Shown here piece by piece: positions 25,489 through 37,408 of a stretch of 64,000 nucleotides of DNA (the stretch's first letter is position 1; each line of letters starts with the position of its first letter). The notes under the pieces are model-generated. The model made no database searches, was not told the origin of the DNA, and was given only the letters and a program-made list of their open reading frames with translations. The stretch is from Vespula vulgaris (Eukaryota > Arthropoda > Insecta > Hymenoptera > Vespidae): positions 2,627,501 through 2,691,500 of the forward strand of contig NC_066597.1 of assembly GCF_905475345.1 (NCBI RefSeq), written 5' to 3'. Made by a program: the position numbers and the translations under genes.

Positions 25489-26658
25489 TTATGCTAGTCT
25501 TATTTTTTGTTCAAATACAATAATTTCAGTCATTTTATTAAGTTTCTTATTAAATTTATTAATGAACTTTTCATCTGTTATTTCATCTTGACAATGATTT
25601 GTGTATTGTATGCGTACTCTTTTTTGCAGTTTTTTTAAAGATATCTCACCTTTCACAGATACTATATTTAAAATAGTATTTTTCCAATTAAATTTAGTTG
25701 TTTCCAATGTATTCTCATTTTGACTTTCATTTAAAGGTTCTGGAATTACATTCAGATCATCCATATTATTTTTTTTAGTGATAGAAGATTCTTCTGCATT
25801 TCTTATTGATGGAGAGAGTTTTCTTTTCTTAGATTTCTTTTTTCTGTTTGAAGATTCCAATTCCTCAATACGATTATTGTCAGACAATCCATTATTTGTA
25901 TCTTGTTTATCACACTTACTTTCTTTGAATATATTTTCATTATTTTGGTTTTCTGCAATATTATTATCTGAATTATTTTTCAAACTTTTTTCTTCTTCCG
26001 TATGAATTTCTATTTTATGATTACTATTAGGCTCTACAATTTAAATAAGAAGATTTAGAATGGAGTAATAATATCATTTTCATAAGATTAATCAAACTTA
26101 CCTCCAATTTGTTCTTGCTTTATGTTATTATCTACTGCCTGTTGATAAGCTTTTTCCATTTTTGCCCAAACACTTTCAACTACTGACTTGTTTGTTTTAA
26201 ATCCAAATGCATTATTAATAAAATTGATAAATTTGACTTTCTTTCTGGGAATGTTTTCACATTTTGACAAAGCTTGTAAAAAACTTTTTTCTGCATTGGA
26301 TAAATCCTTATTTGTCTCAAGTACATTATTTACAATTTTAAGCCATTCTTGTTGTTTACGTTCACCCTTACAAGCTGTAGGTTTTGGAACATAGTTTTTA
26401 CCACCATATCGTTCTGCCTCAGTTATACATTTTGTATGTTGTACATATTCCTGTTCACTTAAATTGTTTTGACCTCAAATAGAATATATTCCAAAAATCA
26501 AAGTTTATAAAATGAAAATTAACGAATACTTACTGAAAATCTTTTAAACAATCCACACATGTTAAATAAGGTTTATTACGACACTGAAATTGATAGTGTT
26601 TTGCAACACGTGGTTTTTGTAAAGTCTCGCCGCAATGATTACAAGTAAAAACAACCAT
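25489..26658 (-). CDS. LYAR: Cell growth-regulating nucleolar protein LYAR
   Basis: A nucleolar zinc-finger protein implicated in pre-rRNA processing and cell growth. Exons (minus): 26658-26534, 26457-26102, 26033-25489; 1026 nt, 341 aa. The N-terminus MVVFTCNHCGETLQK opens the LYAR-type zinc fingers: C6/C9/H21/C26 and C34/C37 with the His and Cys of EYVQHTKC supplied by exon 2. The spacing DFHEQEY confirms the exon 1-2 junction at a weak but canonical AG (26459-26458). After the conserved GGKNYVPKP and KQQEWL segment come a Lys-rich nuclear/nucleolar patch (RKKKSKKRKLSPS) and a C-terminal winged-helix-like tail typical of the family (SLKKLQKRVRIQY). The middle is Asn/Glu-rich and poorly conserved. 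Confidence 0.88.
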
Positions 26659-26664
26659 ATTTGT

Positions 26665-29135
26665 ATTTTAATATTATACAAAAAGTATTAAATAATACTA
26701 TCGGAGAGAAATGTAATTTTTATGATTTGTAATAAATCCTAATAAATATGAAGAATACTAAAATCGCTAACGCGTTTAAACATACATGTACGGCTGCATA
26801 AACCGATACCTAAATACAAGTAATAGGTTATGTTAGCACACACGAGTTAGTGCAAGTTACCGATATGAAAAATACGATCTCAAATTAAAGCATGATACAC
26901 AAATTAAAACGTAACTTTTATATTACTGAAAAAAATATATTTCATATAAATATAAAATTACATAAATAATTGACTACAATATATTAAATTTCAATCAATA
27001 CATAATAGCAATTTTTTACTAAATACGATTTTAATTTGGTTACTACAAAACAATTCCTATTGTATAAATATGTAAAAAAAAATATAGGTATCTTCATAAC
27101 TCGAAAAGATCATGAATAAAAAAAAATTTTAAAGACTCTTTGTAGCTGAGATAGAGCCATGTAATTTCTCTTATTAAACCTTTTATTAAACTTTGTTGTA
27201 AGTTCAAGCAGTTACAAAATAATTTGCTAAGATATCTATGAATAGACATCTTGTACATATAATATTGTAACATTTAATTAATATATATGAAATCCATTTT
27301 ATTACCATTCACTTTTGGCTACATTAAGTTTATAAAATATATGTATTACAATATTAGAAATAAAGAATTAAAAATAAAGTTAATTGTAATACATAAAATA
27401 ATATGATATTGTATTAGAATATAAAAAAAGTATCATTACATATAATATTATAAGTAGTACCAATAGATAAAATAATATATCTTATTAAAATAAATTATGA
27501 TTACTATTTGTATAAAATGTGAGTATAAATCGTTTAGTGTTCAAATTTGTTTCATACATTGTATAATTCAACTAATTTCATATTGATAATAAAATAAACA
27601 ACTAAGTAAATAATTAAAATAATGTGAAAGATAATAAAGCCAGCCTTTTGATAAATTTTTACATGTTTCATCATGTAAATCTGTTTAATCTGATCAGATC
27701 AGATCTTTATTTTTCTTAGAATCACATCTTCTTCATTTTTATTTATATGTATGTTTACTTAATACATATTTAACCCATGAATATACAATCTTGAATATAA
27801 GATCCGTGTGTGTCTATATATATATAGATATATATACACACACACACACTATTATTTGTGTTGCTATACATGGTATAGCATATATTTTTGTTTTAATCTA
27901 GATATCGTCATTTATATCTTTAAACAAGATAATCGACTATAACTATAGCAAATTACTTTTGCCAATTTATTTAATTTTTAGGATTTATAAGGTATATTTT
28001 GTGATAGTTGGATATTATAAATATATGATATTTGTGTCTAATTTTTAACCAATTGATATATATATATATATACATATATATATAATCATTTGATTTTTAA
28101 GACTTTTAACAGGATTTTCAACAGCAGGATTTTTTTCTTTAAAACAGATTTTTATAATAATTTATAATATTTTTTTCTTAATTACATTCATCCCTTATCA
28201 TATCTATCAAAATCATACAATCTTTTTTCAAGTTTCTGAAAACATCTGATAATATTAGTAAAAATATCTTATTCTACTTTGTGTATATTATACATTTTAA
28301 TATTTAAATAATTAACTTATTTGAATTTTATAATAAAAGTGAGAACTACGATATTAATTAATCTATCAAATGTTTTCAGGAAGTAAATTGTTTAACACAG
28401 CATTCTTCAGTTAATTTCCTTTGAAATCTAAGATTTTCATTAAATTTTACTATATTACAATTAATCTGATACAACTATATGTTTGTGTGTGTTTTATAAG
28501 AAATTAAGAAAATGGATAAAAAATAAAAAAATAAAAACACCACATTAATTGTAAATTAATGTTATTAATAATATATACATTTTTTTAGTATAATAAATTG
28601 TTTGAATAAATATTTTATCAAATTGATTACTAAGTCGTATATACAAAAAATGATTAATTAATAATAATTGTCAAAAAAGAAAAGTTCATTACATGGTATG
28701 CAAGTATTTGTAATATGCGATATTGATTTTTGCATTAATTAATTACAACTATAATTATTATTATTATTATAAAAACCTCATCATATACATTGTTCCAAAT
28801 AGATATATTGCAAAATCTGTAAGTAACTGTAAATTCAAAAAAAAATTATAATTTTTCGATTAAACTTGCTTTGTTTTAACTTTTTAAAATTAAACTTGCT
28901 TCTATTTGTTTCTTTTCTTTTTTCTTCTTTTTTTTGTGTCTTTGTAGCACAAAATACGAAAAAGATAGTAACAATATGTAATTATAAATTAACACATTTC
29001 ATTTTTATCTACAAAATTCATCAATTTTGTACATATTACTTTGAAGGCTGTGATAAACAATGAGAATTAGAATGATTTAAGAAAAAATGTGAATACAGAA
29101 TGATGTATTTTTGTCATATTTTTTACCTATAATCC
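26665..29135. other. Spacer between LYAR 5' end and NXF1 3' end
   Basis: A 2.4-kb, very AT-rich stretch with AT/CA microsatellites (27815-27848, 28055-28082). No protein or RNA gene recognised; much of it may be the NXF1 3' UTR, with the LYAR promoter near 26700-26870. Confidence 0.5.
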
Positions 29136-29140
29136 AATTT

Positions 29141-32100
29141 TTATTTTGTAAATGCTTCCGACGGTATTTGTCCATGTTTGAAAAGTTGCTGAAAAGCTAA
29201 TATTGCATTTTCATAATTCCAGTGAACTTCCTCTAAACATTTCAAACTCCATTCTGAATTCATGTTCGTTTCTTGACTTAATGTTAATGCCATTTTTTGT
29301 TTTATGTCTTCCGTTAATTGCGGTGATCGTATTTCTGATAAAGATTTAGATCCACTTGGTACATTAGACATTTGGGCTGAGAAATTATCAGTGATGAATT
29401 TTTTACATTGTTCTTCAGTAGGAAGACTAATATGCAATTGCTCATTACAGATACAATAGCCATTTCCTCTTGGTACTATGATAAATGTCCTATTAAAATA
29501 ACGTAGTTGATCACCTTTATTATTCAATTCGTCAAATAATCCTGTTACTGTGATCAACATCATTCCTTGCTATAATTGTAAAAAGAAAAGGACAAAAAGA
29601 AGAAAGTAAGTTCGATTTATCAAATTATTTATATAGTATTTAAACAAAATAAAAAATTTATTTTTAATATTCTTCAAATAATATTAACTTACAGTTATAA
29701 CACTGATATCCATTGTAAAGGTATTTAAATGGTGTTTTGTTCGTGGTAGTTCTATTATAAAAGATAGAACTGGTAATCTACCTTGCTTTAATAATTTCTG
29801 CCTCTTATTATTATTATTTACTCTAAATAAATTTCTATTCTCTGAAAGATATGCACTTAATCTGAAAATTCCGATAATTTTCAATAACATTATGATTTAT
29901 AATGTATCGTAAAAAATGTAATATAATTTTTTCACTTACTTTTCAGTATTTTGATTATTTATCACTGTCAAACTGAAACGTGCATGCTCATCGTATGCAT
30001 CTAACAATGGATGCCTATTTTCACTGTCAAAAATAATAAAATATTGTTGCAAGAACTGACTTGCTATGTCTTGTGCTTTAACATCTGTGACAAATAATCG
30101 TTGAGTATGAGGCACTTTTGTTGTATCATTTGCAACATCGAATAATATTGGACGTGGTAACTCTATACCATCCTTTAAAATAGATAAATTTTTAACAAAA
30201 TCATTAATATATTTATACATTATTTTTTTAATTTAATTTAATATAATTTCTTCTATTATACTCAATAGTTAGATTCTTTCCTTACCAGTCTTAACAGCTT
30301 AGGAAATATTTTTCGTACACCGCTGTTGTTGAAAAAGAAACCCAGAAGTTCCAAATTAGTTGTGATAACAAAAATTTGTTTTTACATAATAAATTAGCAA
30401 AGAATGCAGATATAAATTAATTCTACACATAATGAATTGTATTTAATATAAAAATCGTCAATATTCACATATAAAATAAAAAAATAAATATAGACAATAT
30501 TTGTAGAAATTTATCAAAATACATATTCTACATTCTTTGACAAAAATTTCTTATTAAGAATAAAAAATATTATGTAAAATAATACATTACCTAATATAGT
30601 CATTTTGACGAGATATATACCTATTGGAGACAGGATTTCCTGTCAATCTTAATTCTTCTAATTGTAATTCTTTTATAGCATCTAATTGACTAATTTCTTT
30701 TATCTACAACAAATACACATATATGTATGTTTTATTAGATTATATATATTTGTATTTTGTTAAATTTATATATACGATTTACCTTATTATCTCCTATATA
30801 AAGTATTTTTAATCTTGGAAATTTTTTATATAGGACATCAAGTTTTTCAATCATATATAACTTGTTACCATCTAGATTCAATGCTTCTAACGTGGGTACA
30901 TACTCTGACACAATATCTAATACTGCCATTAACATAATTGGTCGAGATAATGCACAAAAGTAATCTGCAATAAGATCTATAGCAAAAATAGATATTGTAC
31001 TAATAAGTATTTTATAATAATAATTTAATATTTCCATGCAAAAATTACAAATTGATTGCTTGACTAACCAGGATCATGATGAAATTTTGATAAATCTAAA
31101 GCATTTGTCTCTTGAACATATCGTTTAACCATAGCTTGTTTTAATCTTTCTTTTAAAGCATCACTGATTTCACACTGTGGAAGTCCTAATTTAATTTTTA
31201 TTCGAAGTTTAAATCCATTTGTTGTTGTAATTTTACGATCACAATGAAGAAGAATATTTGCTGCTTTTTGACTATCAACATAAAAGGATGCTTCGTTTCC
31301 TGAAGTCTTATACTACAAATGATTTTGAAAATAACATTAAAAATCTGAAAAATTGAACCAATACACAAGAATTATAAAATATCTATTATAAATCTATTTA
31401 CCATTATAGGTACAAAAGCTTCTGAAGCAATGCTGTTAAGACTGCTCAAAATATAATCTTTTGTATATTTTGCACCATATGGTATCTAAAAAATAAATAG
31501 ATAAATATACATATAAATAATACTTAAATAATAAGAATCACATATCACAATATATTTACCGTAATTTTATACCAGTTAGTTTCTCCAGCAGGTAGTGATT
31601 GAGGTGTAGATAAGATACCAGTACGAATTGCTCTATGTGGTAAAGGACTATTTCTTCCTCTAGATAAACCTCTATTCCTTCCTCGAACAATGACTTGTCT
31701 GTTGTTATTATTGGAAGTTCCTGCCATTGGTATATCATCATCTAATGCCAAAGTTAAGCTTCTTGATACATCTCTGCCTAATCTTCCTTGAGGTTTAAAA
31801 GATACACGACGTCTATTTCCACATGTTCCACTGCTTGTTCTTCCAACACGATCATCATGTCCTGTACAATATAGTATAATAAAACTTAATATTACTAATA
31901 AACAAATCATTAACATTAACAATATAATTAATATTGCAATTATGACAAAATACATGGAATTAATACATACTCTTTTTTAGATTTCACATATTCTATTTGT
32001 ACATTTTGCATATTTTCCATGACTTTATAAATTGATAAAACATTCAAGAGTTTATATTATTATAATTATAAATAATACCAAAGTAATGTTTATCTTCTGG

Positions 32101-32157
32101 ATTACTCGTCCTTCTGCCTCGTCTTCCCCATGCAGATTTGTTAGGTTTTTTTGACAT
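29141..32157 (-). CDS. NXF1: Nuclear RNA export factor 1 (TAP)
   Basis: The general mRNA export receptor; it binds mRNP adaptors, p15/NXT1 and nucleoporins. Exons (minus): 32157-32079, 31861-31560, 31485-31402, 31312-31069, 30976-30783, 30703-30591, 30322-30286, 30172-29940, 29861-29693, 29569-29141; 1884 nt, 627 aa, near the human length of 619. Domains in order: an Arg/Gly-rich N-terminal RNA-binding region, RNP-type domain (NWYKITIPYGAKY...), leucine-rich repeats (LEALNLDGNKL, LRLTGNPVSN), NTF2-like domain from about 415 (KDIASQF-type helix, HPLLDAYDEHARFSLT) and a C-terminal UBA-like TAP-C domain (NSEWSLKCLEEVHWNYENAI). Exon 6 uses the second of two possible donors, which restores NDYISGVRKIFPKLLRL. 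Confidence 0.93.
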
Positions 32158-32159
32158 TT

Positions 32160-32915
32160 TCAAATAATTATATAGGATGCGAAATCAGAATCACAAAACA
32201 TTCAATTGAAAATAACAAACAGAAATAAGCCAGAATAAATAGAATAAGTGTAGAGTAAAGCCTGTTATATTTTCATTCAGTTTTCCACCAAAGAATTCAA
32301 GGTTCTAGTCTTAACTGCTGAATTTGTTCGCGATTGAATAACTTCAGATAGAGTAGTAGTTGATCGTATGGAGCTGCTTACTAAACTTTTGCATGCGTTT
32401 TATGAACATAATGAAAAATAGAAAAAATGAAGCATGGTACGTATTGTATTTGTAACGCACCCTTTAATACTATTGTCGCACTTCACGGTTGAGTCCCTAG
32501 ATGGCGCATGTGTCATCTGAAACTTAGAAATATTTTAGTATCCCATCTAGTAAGATTAGTTTATCTTCTTTTCAGTTCTAATCATCGTGAGATTAATAAC
32601 TAGTGCATCGAGACGCGGTAGACGAGGAAGACAAGGGTGATTGTTATTTAGGGTGAAATAAAATTTTTATTAAATTGAAATAATATACTAGTATACTTAA
32701 TTTGGACTTAAAAATGTTATCCACTCAGTACCTATATATCCAATCTTGAAACTGTTATTTTACTATGTTATAATTCACAAATTCGCAAAAACGCGAACTT
32801 TGAACAAAATATACAACATAAAATGTGTCGAGCGAGTAAAATTTAGCAAATTGTCAAGGAAAAATTGTTTATCAAGAATTAGTAACACTTATTGAAATAT
32901 TAATCAATCTTTAAA
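32160..32915. promoter_or_regulatory. Divergent NXF1/PRIM2 intergenic region
   Basis: NXF1 (leftward) and PRIM2 (rightward) start codons are 759 bp apart, so this spacer must hold both promoters. A GC-richer patch with TAGATGGCGC lies near 32500. No TATA box with good spacing was seen, as expected for housekeeping genes. Confidence 0.45.
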
Positions 32916-34473
32916 ATGTTTTACATTAAACCGCCGAATGGACAGATATCTCTACATATTATGGAAAAATGTGTATATACTAGGTTAGAATATTTAGAAT
33001 ATTTATATAATAATAAAATTAATGAATTTGATGGAAATTTTCAATACTTATTAGAAAGTTCTGCATATGATAAAGTTGGTCATTTTATATTAAGGTAATT
33101 GTATAATTATATAATTGTAATGTACATTTATACACCACCATTATAAAATGATTTATCGGTATCAGACTACATTCATACTTTAGGTTAATAGCTTCAACAT
33201 CAACTGATTTATGGATGTACTGGGTTCCAAGAGAAACATTATTATTGAAACATCGATTAGATAATATTATACCTAGACAATTAAATAGTCTTCTTCAAAG
33301 TATTATAAGGCAATTGGATACAATAAATCACAAAGAAAATAAGATAAGTTTAAATATACGAAGAATATGTGTATTCTATTTACAATCTACAGTTTTTAAA
33401 CATATTATGTCAAAAAATCATACTGATGATTGTTGTATTTTTCAATACAAAGGTATATATCAATAGTATTAGATATTATCTATAATCATTTAGATTATAC
33501 ATTTGTATGTGTGTATATACATTTTTTTAAAACAAAGTTTGTAAATCTATTACTTTATTCTTGTTCAAGTAAGATTTGAGTTAATACCAGAATTAATCAA
33601 GCGAAGAGAGGTTGACTTAACTGGTGGATATGCTATTGTATATTGTTCGCAATGGAAAAAATTATTGGTAGCATTATTTAATACTTATTTGATACAAGAT
33701 TTAAAACATATTAAATCCCACGCATGGCATGTCAACAATGATGTTAGACTTAATTCTCTCAAGCAACAAGTCCAGTTTTATATATTGCAAAACAGACCTA
33801 CCATTGGAAGAATAAATAATAAGAACATAAATTTTGAAATACAAAAGTTTCCCTTGTGCATGCAACATCTTTATATGGTATTGAAGAAAAGGCATCGTCT
33901 TAGTCATTATGCTCGTTTGTACTATAGTCTTTTTTTAAAGGAAAGTGGTATGAAAATAGATGATGCTATTCAATATTGGAAAGAGGAATATTCTAAACCA
34001 CATACCTGTAATTCTGTTTGTATGCATAAATGGCAAACAGATGAGAAAAAATTTATATACAGTATTAGACATCTTTATGGTTTAGAAGGATCTCATAGAA
34101 ATTATAAATCTCCCAATTGCACTGTTATGTGTGTATGTATTTCATTGATGTTCTATATTCTATTACAAACTATATTAGGAGAAATAATTTTTGTTAATAT
34201 GTTCTATATTTGTTTCAATTTTAGACACAAGTCCCAGGACCCACATATGAAGGAGGGTGTCCATTTAAAAATTTTGACTCAGATAGGCTTATTAATCTTT
34301 TGAGTATTTCATTAACAAAAGATGAAATAGATAAATTTCTTGAAAAAATGCTTTTGCAAAAGCCAGAAATAATATGTACAACTTATTTCAAAATAGTACA
34401 TAAAAATATTGATGATGATGTCGTTGTTAGTAGTCCATTACAATACTATACAATGGCAAATAATTTGTATTGA
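32916..34473 (+). CDS. PRIM2: DNA primase large subunit
   Basis: Regulatory 4Fe-4S subunit of primase, in the DNA polymerase alpha-primase complex that makes replication primers. Exons: 32916-33094, 33184-33452, 33570-34132, 34225-34473; 1260 nt, 419 aa. The four cluster cysteines are present: C246 (KFPLCMQHLY), C333 (SPNCTVM), C349 (GGCPF) and C388 (IICTTYF). Further family motifs are RLSHYARLYYSLFLK and YSIRHLYGLEGSHRNY. It is about 90 residues shorter than the human protein and begins at the motif equivalent to human FYLQPP (here FYIKPP), so roughly 25 N-terminal residues are missing. An in-frame TAA at 32901-32903 fixes this ATG as the first in the exon; an undetected upstream exon remains possible. 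Converges on MDP1, stops 184 bp apart. Confidence 0.9.
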
Positions 34474-34656
34474 TCATACTTTGTAAAAATACAGTAAAAG
34501 AAAATTTATATTATTGTATTTTCTTAAACTGATATATTTAACATATATCATATATTTTAAGCAATAAGAATGAAGTTATACATAATATATAAATTGCTGC
34601 TTAAAATATGTATATACAGTATTATTTACAATATGATGTTTCAAAATATACAGTGA

Positions 34657-35439
34657 TTATAATTTGGAAAATTTTTTTAATCCATGATCTATAACTTCAT
34701 GTGTCATACCATTTTTAACTAATATAGACAACACTCCTACTTTATTTAAATCAGATATGTTTCTTTGTTCATCATCAAAAAACATCATATCTTTATATTC
34801 AACATTAGATAATTTTTTAATCCTAAAAAAAATTATATAATCGATATTTTTTTTGTTTTAGTTACAAATATATTCATGGCATATGTATTTTAATATTTTA
34901 CAGAACTTACTGTGAAAAATGAGTTGTTTTGGAACCTGGATATATCTCTTTATATTTAAAATATTTCTCCCAATCTAGTAAGTTCAACAATTGTTTAGCA
35001 CCTTTGATTTCTGAAGTACGTGATGCTACACCAAGTTCATATCCTTCCTCTGATAATTTGTTTAGTATATCAGGTACATCTTTGTAATGACGTATAATCT
35101 GACCATGTGCATCCACTATTTCATCTTTTTTCCTAAAATATATTGCATCTAATATTGAATTATATTTATTTTAGTGTAAAAGTACTTGTGCAGAAGCACC
35201 ACAGAGAATATTAAAGACACATGGTTAGTATATCACAGTAAAACAATTACATGATTTCAATAAAACAAACCGTTTTATAAATGGAGGTGTTACATGTGTA
35301 TCAACCCAAAAAGGCCATAACGTATAATCTGAAAATAAAATAATGGTAAGAAGAAATAATAATAAAATATTGTTGTTTAATAAAAATATGTATTCTAACC
35401 TAAGTCAAAAACAATTATTTTTGGTTTCTTTTCTGACAT
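34657..35439 (-). CDS. MDP1: Magnesium-dependent phosphatase 1 (HAD family)
   Basis: A small HAD-superfamily Mg-dependent phosphatase acting on protein phosphotyrosine and glycated-sugar phosphates in mammals. Exons (minus): 35439-35400, 35328-35271, 35132-34911, 34822-34657; 486 nt, 161 aa (human is 176). HAD motif I is FDLDYTLWP with D12 and D14; the WPFWVDTHV segment is characteristic of the MDP1 branch. Motif II follows in LGVASRTSE, and the acidic metal-binding motif is MMFFDDEQRN. It diverges from riboflavin kinase with 448 bp between start codons. Confidence 0.92.
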
Positions 35440-35887
35440 ATTTATTTCAATTTATTTAATAAAATCGGTATATTTTATGTAATCACTTAAAATTTATGAA
35501 AATCATTAAATCAATAAACTTGATAAAAAATGATATATCTTTGAACAACAAATAATTAATATTACGTTTATATTGGCAGTACTGTACGAATATTCGAGTC
35601 AATTATATGCATTCATTCATAGATAAAAGTAGCTATTAAAAAAGACTACATGTGTACATATTAACTTATCACAGTTACTCATGTCCTCATTGCCACGTAG
35701 TATTATTAAAAAAAATCGAGAATCAATAGTGATTTTATAGTGAATAAAAAGTTTAATCTAATAATTATATGAATATTCTCGATGATAAAGAAACATTGAA
35801 TATATTTGTTTTATTTACTGCAGCATTATATACCCGCTTGCCGAAAATTACTTCGTGGCACGAATCTGATAAACATAGATACGTGAG
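35440..35887. promoter_or_regulatory. Divergent MDP1/RFK promoter region
   Basis: A 448-bp AT-rich spacer between oppositely transcribed start codons. No TATA box with convincing spacing or other named element was identified. Confidence 0.4.
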
Positions 35888-36995
35888 ATGAGTGATAAAA
35901 TATTACCATGTTTTGTATCTGGTATGGTGGTGCGAGGTTTTGGTAGAGGCTCAAAAGCATTAGGCATTCCTACAGGTATCAATTTATATATTTAAAATCC
36001 CATATATATATACATATATAATAACAATTTAAATTATTATAATGTATTTAGTATATAATATTATATAATATATATACATATAATAACAAATATAAATATA
36101 TATAATAATAGATACATATACACAAGTTGCATTAAATTAAATAAATGTATAGAAATTTTAATTCAATTACCCTATTATAAATGATCTGTGAAAATCATTT
36201 CAATATGTTAATATGTTACGATATCTCTAATATTGAAGATCTTTTAATAGTTATCTACAATAAGCTTTTATAATGTAATCATCTTAATGCGTTATCTCTG
36301 CAATATTACGAATAAAGATTTAAAAAATTTGCCGTTTACATCGATGACATCTAGCGAAAGTTTTACTTACTAATATTTTCGCGCGTTTTGAAATATATGT
36401 ATCTGTTTCATTCGTTTCTAACAATCTAACAGAGATTCTTATTTTTTAGCAAATTTTCCAGAATGCGTTGTTAATTCATTACCTAAGGATTTTGACACTG
36501 GTATATATTATGGTTGGGCTGCTTTAGATGGAAAGATATATAAAATGGTTACAAGTGTTGGATGGAATCCATTTTATAAAAATGAGAAAAAAACATTTGT
36601 AAGTAGTAAACAATGTGTGTGTGTGTGCGTGTGCGCGCGCGTGTGTGTATAATCTAACTATAATGAAGTGTATAGCATACTTATTAATCTAATTTTATAA
36701 TAATTTTTTGTAGGAAGTTCATATATTAGAAACTTTTCCAAATGATTTTTATGGAAAGGAACTTAAAGTGATTGTTACTGGTTATATACGAAAAGAAAAA
36801 GATTTTGCATCAATAGGTAAATTAAATTTTATTTTCTCTTATATTTTATGTATTGTAAAAACATTAAATATATAAAAACAAATGTTTTTAGATGAATTAA
36901 TAAAAGAAATAAAGAATGATATTATGATTGCTGAGAAAGAATTAGACAAACCTAATATGTTGAATTATAAATATGATACTTTTTTGACAGGATGA
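35888..36995 (+). CDS. RFK: Riboflavin kinase (flavokinase)
   Basis: Phosphorylates riboflavin with ATP to FMN, the first step of FMN/FAD synthesis. Exons: 35888-35975, 36450-36598, 36714-36816, 36892-36995; 444 nt, 147 aa (human 155). The N-terminal LPCFVSGMVVRGFGRGSK and G26-I-P-T-A-N31 carry the flavokinase glycine loop and PTxN metal/nucleotide motif; IYYGWA, the conserved SVGWNPFY and EVHILETFPNDFYG, whose Glu is the presumed catalytic base, follow. The start ATG is chosen because MSDKILPCFVSG has the usual length before the first motif. Intron 2 carries a GT/GC microsatellite (36617-36649). Confidence 0.93.
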
Positions 36996-36999
36996 CCAA

Positions 37000-37408
37000 T
37001 TTTATTTTATTATAAGAATATTTTATGTCTTTTAATCATTAATTTTTACAAATATACTTATTGTGAAAGTTATACTCTCAATTTTTATACCCAAAATATA
37101 ATGAAATATTTTATTTACTATCAATTTTAAGATTATAAAATTATACATATCACACATTAAAGCAATATCTGTTCACACATTTTATAAAAATCTCTATAGA
37201 AAAAAATTACAAAATATTATGTTAATCTAATGAGGTAAAACATTTGAATACATTATGTTTAATATGCAAATATAAAAGTGTATATAAATATTTATACAAA
37301 GTAAAGAAATTTTACTAATACTAATATTTAATAAAAATGGTAATATGGTTAGATCTGAAATATTTTTTATTTATAATTTTATTATTTTCATTTGACATTA
37401 ATACATTG
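37000..37408. other. Convergent 3' flanks of RFK and NAF1
   Basis: AT-rich non-coding spacer between stop codons facing each other. No gene seen. Confidence 0.5.

Noticed and set aside
26457..26480. Apparent non-AG acceptor needed to join LYAR exons 1 and 2
   Set aside because: A canonical AG at 26459-26458 joins them in frame and gives DFHEQEY, the family spacing to the next zinc ligand.
30591..30621. First possible donor (AG|GTATAT) for NXF1 exon 6
   Set aside because: Using the next donor at 30591 adds RYISRQNDYI, which the family has, and keeps the same phase.
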